A DNA stretch of 8,597 nucleotides, from assembly GCA_002336465.1 (NCBI GenBank), contig DDEP01000113.1:1-8597 (forward strand). Direction: 5' to 3'. This stretch comes from Pedobacter sp. UBA1951. GTDB taxonomy: Bacteria > Bacteroidota > Bacteroidia > Sphingobacteriales > Sphingobacteriaceae. The notes beneath the pieces are model-generated. The model worked only from the letters and a program-made list of their open reading frames with translations. It did no database searches and had not been told where the DNA came from. A program made the position numbers and the translations under genes. Of the stretch, positions 5,308-8,597 are shown piece after piece (the first letter of the stretch is position 1; each line of letters begins with the position of its first letter).

Positions 5308-6534
5308 ATGAATTCAAGACGATTTATTTTACTGCTCCTATTGCAGATTAACTTAGTAGCAATGGCTCAAAATTCTTTTACCATAAGTGGTATGGTAAAA
5401 GATAAGAGAGAAAGTTTGCCCGGTGCAGGTATATATATAGGTAATACAAAAATTTCTACCATGAGCAATAACGAAGGTAAATTTGTATTGCCAAACCTCA
5501 GTCCAGGTATTTACGATGTGATTGTAAAAATGATCGGGTATAAACCTTTTGTACAAAATGTAGAGATCCTCAATAAAAATATACAATTAGATATTGTTCT
5601 CGAGGAAAGTGAGATTGCCTTGAAAGAAGTTGTGATAAAACCTGATCCTAACCGTTTAGCGTACCTACGTTTATTTTACGAATTATTTTTGGGCCAAAGC
5701 CCCAATGCAAAGCAATGCAAAGTACTGAACAGTGAAGTATTACATGTTGATTATAATCAGACAGACCGGGTTTTAAGCTTAAAAAGTGATGATTTCTTAA
5801 TTATAGAGAACAAAGCATTAGGTTATCGCTTAAAATATCTGCTACAATATTTTGAATATGATTACCGCACGCAGATTGTATATTATGCAGGTTATCCTTA
5901 TTTTGAAGAGCTTCCGGCTTCTAAATCAAAACAGAAAAAATGGCAAAAAATGAGAGATGAAGCCTATTATGGTTCGCATACTCATTTTTTCAAATCGCTT
6001 GCTAAGGGTACTGCACAACAAGAAGGATTTATTATCAATAAGCTGATTAACATACCCAACAAGAACCGATTTCCCGATAGCTTGATCAATGCCAAGATCA
6101 AGCAGATTACCAATAATATGCGATCTATTAATGTACTTACTTATACCAAATCAGATTCGCTTGCTTTTTGGAGCAGAGAAAAATCAAAACCCAAAGCGAT
6201 TAGCATGTTAGATCGGGCAAAGGTTAATACCGATACTTTAGTTAAAACTTATAATGCTGATGTTAAATACATCAACTTTAGCGACGAACTTTATGTTGTT
6301 TATACCAAAGCACAGGAAGATAAGGAATATGCTAATTTAAATTTTGGTATGTCTAAGCCTATGGACTATGCAAGTTATCAGGTTTCTACCGTTCAAAAAT
6401 TAAGCCCTCAGATTTTTTTCTTTAACAATGGTAATATTGCAGACCCTAAAAGTATGTTATTTAAAGGCTATTGGTCTTACAAGAAAATTGCAGAACTTCT
6501 CCCACTCGAATTTGAACCATCGTTGAAAAATTAA
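5308..6534 (+). CDS. Exported protein with N-terminal carboxypeptidase-regulatory-like domain, function unknown
   Basis: This is a 408-residue protein. A signal peptide is clear: basic MNSRR, hydrophobic core FILLLLLQINLVAM (6-19) and a probable cleavage after AQ (20-21). No lipobox cysteine is present, so it is probably periplasmic or attached to the outer membrane. Residues 23-99 form a carboxypeptidase D regulatory-like beta-sandwich: FTISGMVKDKRESLPGAGIY at the start, NNEGKFVLPNLSPGIYDVIV in the middle, and the usual exit LKEVVIKPD (105-113). The remaining 300 residues lack a TonB plug or a long barrel and are not a SusC protein. I recognise a segment common in Bacteroidota proteins of this type (ALGYRLKYLLQYF, then WQKMRDEAYYGSHTHFFKSL near 212-231), but no enzyme motif. 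A role in cell-envelope maintenance or surface sensing is a guess. It lies alone between a strong upstream terminator and a weak hairpin downstream, with a palindrome-covered promoter. Confidence 0.85.
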   Translation: MNSRRFILLLLLQINLVAMAQNSFTISGMVKDKRESLPGAGIYIGNTKISTMSNNEGKFVLPNLSPGIYDVIVKMIGYKPFVQNVEILNKNIQLDIVLEESEIALKEVVIKPDPNRLAYLRLFYELFLGQSPNAKQCKVLNSEVLHVDYNQTDRVLSLKSDDFLIIENKALGYRLKYLLQYFEYDYRTQIVYYAGYPYFEELPASKSKQKKWQKMRDEAYYGSHTHFFKSLAKGTAQQEGFIINKLINIPNKNRFPDSLINAKIKQITNNMRSINVLTYTKSDSLAFWSREKSKPKAISMLDRAKVNTDTLVKTYNADVKYINFSDELYVVYTKAQEDKEYANLNFGMSKPMDYASYQVSTVQKLSPQIFFFNNGNIADPKSMLFKGYWSYKKIAELLPLEFEPSLKN

Positions 6535-6543
6535 TTTTCATTT

Positions 6544-6565
6544 TGCTAAAAATATTAGCATTTTT
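6544..6565 (+). terminator. Weak AT-rich hairpin with T tract after the exported-protein gene
   Basis: TGCTAA (6544-6549) pairs with TTAGCA (6555-6560) around a 5-base loop and is followed at once by five T residues (6561-6565). The layout fits an intrinsic terminator, but the stem has only 6 bp and two G-C pairs. Its right arm is shared with a longer, alternative hairpin over the next start codon, so it may be part of a switch rather than a simple terminator. Confidence 0.35.
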
Positions 6566-6585
6566 ACTCTATGGAAAATGCTAAT
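6554..6585. promoter_or_regulatory. 11-bp inverted repeat with the radical SAM start codon in its loop
   Basis: ATTAGCATTTT (6554-6564) and AAAATGCTAAT (6575-6585) are perfect reverse complements. The 10-base spacer contains the ATG at 6571-6573. In RNA a U-G pair could extend the stem to 12, leaving an 8-base loop that displays AUG. The left arm is also needed by the hairpin at 6544-6560, so the two structures exclude each other. As DNA it could equally be an operator. Confidence 0.5.
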
Positions 6586-7638
6586 TCAACTGATTATCTT
6601 AACGGCAGAGGGGCTCAAATCAACACGCATAATCGTTATGCTAAAAATAATCTGGTAATTGAACATACAGAAGCTATTGATGACTGGGAAATAGAAAATC
6701 CTAAAACCACTTTTATACCTACCCATCCTAAAACCATTGTTAACAAGGTTGATAGCCCGGATGCATCCATGTTTTATTCGCTAAATCCCTACCAAGGTTG
6801 TGAACATGGTTGTATTTATTGCTATGCCCGTAATTCTCATGAATATTGGGGATATAGTGCAGGGCTGGATTTTGAAAGTAAAATTTTAATCAAGCATAAT
6901 GCGCCTCAACTTTTTAAACAGTTTATAGAGAAAAAAAGTTGGAATGTGGTACCTATCTCCATATCGGGCAATACAGATTGTTACCAACCTTGCGAAAGAA
7001 AATTTGAACTGACCAGACAGATCTTAGAGATTGCCTTAGCTTATCGGCATCCCATATCTATGATTACCAAAAATGCCTTGATCTTAAGAGATAAAGATAT
7101 ATTAGCAGAGTTAGCACAACTCAACTTGGTACATGTAATGGTTTCTATTACCAGTTTAAATGAAAAATTAAGACAAAAGCTAGAACCACGCACTGCAACT
7201 GCTCGTCAGCGTTTAAAGGTATTAGAAGAGCTAAGCGCATTGAACGTACCTACAGGTGTAATGACAGCACCTATTATACCCGGTTTAAATGATCATGAAA
7301 TTCCGGCTTTACTCAAAGCCACAGCTAATGCTGGAGCCTCAGCTGCCGGATATACCGTTGTAAGATTAAATGGTTCCATTGGAGCCATTTTTGAAGATTG
7401 GTTAAAAAAAAGCTTTCCGGATCGTTGCGAAAAAGTATGGCACCAGATACAAAGTTGCCACAACGGAAATGTTAATGACAGTCGTTATTCTGTAAGGATG
7501 AGAGGTGAAGGTAATATTGCAGATATGATACACGATACATTTAAGCTACATTGCCGCATAAACCAACTGAATGTAAACCGTACTGAACTGCGTACCGACC
7601 TATTCAAAATACCCACACCACAGCTCAGCTTATTTTAA
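6571..7638 (+). CDS. PA0069-family radical SAM protein
   Basis: This is a 355-residue cytoplasmic radical S-adenosylmethionine protein. The N-terminal NGRGAQINTHNRY (11-23) is typical of the PA0069 family. The cluster motif CEHGCIYC (77-84) supplies C77, C81 and C84 for the 4Fe-4S cluster that cleaves SAM, followed by YARNSHEYWGYSAGLDFE. SISGNTDCYQPCE (about 130-142) and RQILEI follow in the barrel, and MVSITSLNEKLRQKLEPRTA (about 190-209) resembles the substrate-facing strands of SplB-like proteins. TGVMTAPIIPGLND (about 229-242) is also conserved in the family. The protein looks complete, with no disrupted motif. The specific substrate of the family is not known to me; similarity to spore photoproduct lyase should not be read as that activity. 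The start codon lies in the loop of an unusual inverted repeat, and an ATP-grasp gene follows after 62 bp. Confidence 0.93.
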   Translation: MENANSTDYLNGRGAQINTHNRYAKNNLVIEHTEAIDDWEIENPKTTFIPTHPKTIVNKVDSPDASMFYSLNPYQGCEHGCIYCYARNSHEYWGYSAGLDFESKILIKHNAPQLFKQFIEKKSWNVVPISISGNTDCYQPCERKFELTRQILEIALAYRHPISMITKNALILRDKDILAELAQLNLVHVMVSITSLNEKLRQKLEPRTATARQRLKVLEELSALNVPTGVMTAPIIPGLNDHEIPALLKATANAGASAAGYTVVRLNGSIGAIFEDWLKKSFPDRCEKVWHQIQSCHNGNVNDSRYSVRMRGEGNIADMIHDTFKLHCRINQLNVNRTELRTDLFKIPTPQLSLF

Positions 7639-7681
7639 GCCTTCTTAACGCTTCTATGATTTTTTGAATGGAGCATTTTTA

Positions 7682-7689
7682 TAATTTAG
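7682..7689 (+). promoter_or_regulatory. Possible -7 box before the ATP-grasp gene
   Basis: TAATTTAG matches TAnnTTTG at all but one fixed position and lies 11 bases before the ATG at 7701. The nearest TTTG (7663-7666) is only 15 bases upstream, shorter than the usual 19-21. The nearby AGCATTTTTA (7672-7681) also occurs before the radical SAM start (6557-6566). Support is weak, and the gene could be read from the upstream promoter. Confidence 0.25.
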
Positions 7690-7700
7690 CAAAAATTTGA

Positions 7701-8588
7701 ATGATGAAATTAGCATTAATTACTTATCTGGATAAAGGTAAATACGCATCTCCCACTACCGAAAATGAAGATGATATCTTGTTGCGCTTTTTAAAAAATA
7801 AAGGCTTAAACATAGAAAAAGTGATATGGAACGATCAAGATGTGAACTGGTTAGATTTTCAATACGCAATACTTAAATCTCCTTGGGATTATTTTGACCT
7901 GATTGATGATTTCAATACATGGTTAGATAAAATTGAAGGATTGGGTGTTAAATTGCTTAATCCTTTTAATGTGGTAAGATGGAATAGCAACAAACATTAT
8001 TTAAAAGATATTGCGGATGCAGGCTTAAATGTTACGCCCAGCGCTTTTTTGCAAAAAGGGAAACCTGTTGACCTAAAATTCTATTTTGCTCATTTTAACA
8101 CCCAACAATTGATTGTAAAACCCACGGTAAGTGGAGGTGCAAAAAACACGCTTAAAATCACGCTTGAGAATTTAGCAGAAACAACGCAGCAACTCCATGA
8201 CTTGCTTAAAGAAGAGGACTTCATCGTTCAGCCTTTCTTAAAGGAAATCGAGGAAAATGGAGAATGGTCTTACCTCTTTTTTGGCGGTAATTTTAGCCAT
8301 GCCTTATTAAAAACCGCCAAACCGGGAGATTTTAGAGTTCAGCATACTTTTGGCGGAACAATTACGCCTAAAATGGTTACACCAGATGAAACCCAAGCAG
8401 CAGAACAATATGTAAAACAATTTGCACAAACATGTCTTTATGCTCGTGTTGACGGAGTTTACCTAAATGGTGTGTTTCACTTAATGGAATTAGAACTTAT
8501 AGAACCGTTCTTATTTTTAGAGACCGATCAAAGCAGTTATGAAAGGTACTATGATGCTTTATGTAACTTGATTGGCAAAGTTGATTAA
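7701..8588 (+). CDS. ATP-grasp domain protein (RimK/DcsG-like fold), substrate unknown
   Basis: This 295-residue cytoplasmic protein has an ATP-grasp architecture. The N-terminal pre-ATP-grasp part (1-90) contains DDILLRFLKNKG and ILKSPWDYF (57-65). The ATP-binding core begins near NSNKHYLKDIADAGLNVTP (95-113), with K98 and K140 (IVKPTVSGGAKNT, 138-150) as likely nucleotide contacts. DFIVQPFLKEI (173-183) and GEWSYLFFGG follow. The acidic metal-binding stretch is YARVDGVY (248-254) and LMELELIEPFLFLE (261-274), with E263, E265 and E268 as candidates. The ELELIEP ending is typical of a group that includes the D-cycloserine enzyme DcsG and many uncharacterised glutathione-synthetase-like proteins, which join a carboxylate to an amine or thiol. 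The substrate cannot be read from sequence. Two consecutive ATGs (7701, 7704) could start it; I use the first. The frame is complete, with stop TAA at 8586-8588, 9 bases before the window edge. Confidence 0.88.
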   Translation: MMKLALITYLDKGKYASPTTENEDDILLRFLKNKGLNIEKVIWNDQDVNWLDFQYAILKSPWDYFDLIDDFNTWLDKIEGLGVKLLNPFNVVRWNSNKHYLKDIADAGLNVTPSAFLQKGKPVDLKFYFAHFNTQQLIVKPTVSGGAKNTLKITLENLAETTQQLHDLLKEEDFIVQPFLKEIEENGEWSYLFFGGNFSHALLKTAKPGDFRVQHTFGGTITPKMVTPDETQAAEQYVKQFAQTCLYARVDGVYLNGVFHLMELELIEPFLFLETDQSSYERYYDALCNLIGKVD

Positions 8589-8597
8589 AGTTATCTT

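Noticed and set aside
1..8597. CRISPR array, tRNA, rRNA, insertion sequence or phage element
   Set aside because: No regularly spaced repeats, no cloverleaf or rRNA-like sequence, no transposase or integrase, and no terminal repeats with target duplications were seen.

Overview
The window looks like chromosomal DNA of a Bacteroidota bacterium, most likely a Sphingobacteriaceae relative (Pedobacter type). The grounds are AT-rich DNA, AT-rich gene starts with little Shine-Dalgarno sequence, promoter boxes that fit the Bacteroidota -7 consensus TAnnTTTG, and protein families typical of that phylum (a carboxypeptidase-regulatory-like exported protein and the small family often labelled 'phosphoribosylpyrophosphate synthetase'). 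The genus call is inference. All ten genes are complete and on the + strand. I see no rRNA, tRNA, CRISPR array, insertion sequence or broken gene. No stretch of 300 bases or more lacks a gene.

Region 1 (1-2009) is a probable operon: the di-iron iron-sulfur-cluster repair protein Ric/ScdA/YtfE, a 104-residue protein of unknown function, a DUF488 protein whose start overlaps the previous stop codon, and a second hemerythrin-type protein 6 bp further on. A 16-bp direct repeat (one mismatch) brackets the promoter box upstream of ric and is a good candidate operator. The set suggests a response to nitric oxide, oxygen or iron-sulfur damage.

Region 2 (2062-5210) holds a LysR-type regulator, a YeiH/PSE-family membrane protein (putative sulfate/sulfite exporter) and a luciferase-like flavin monooxygenase (LLM class), closed by a strong rho-independent terminator. 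LysR next to YeiH mirrors the YeiE-YeiH pair of enterobacteria, so a sulfite or organosulfur role is a reasonable hypothesis. The monooxygenase probably starts at 4112, because a perfect promoter box lies inside the longer reading frame. An 8-bp inverted repeat ends on the first base of the YeiH start codon.

Region 3 (5262-8588) holds an exported protein with an N-terminal carboxypeptidase-regulatory-like domain, a PA0069-family radical SAM protein and an ATP-grasp protein. They are spaced 36-62 bp apart. An 8-4-8 palindrome overlaps the promoter of the exported protein, and two mutually exclusive hairpins sit at the start codon of the radical SAM gene.

The most promising leads are the possibly uncharacterised ric/104-aa/DUF488/hemerythrin module with its repeat-flanked promoter, and the hairpin switch at 6544-6585. 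Nothing here is proven to be a new system; most genes fall in known but poorly characterised families.
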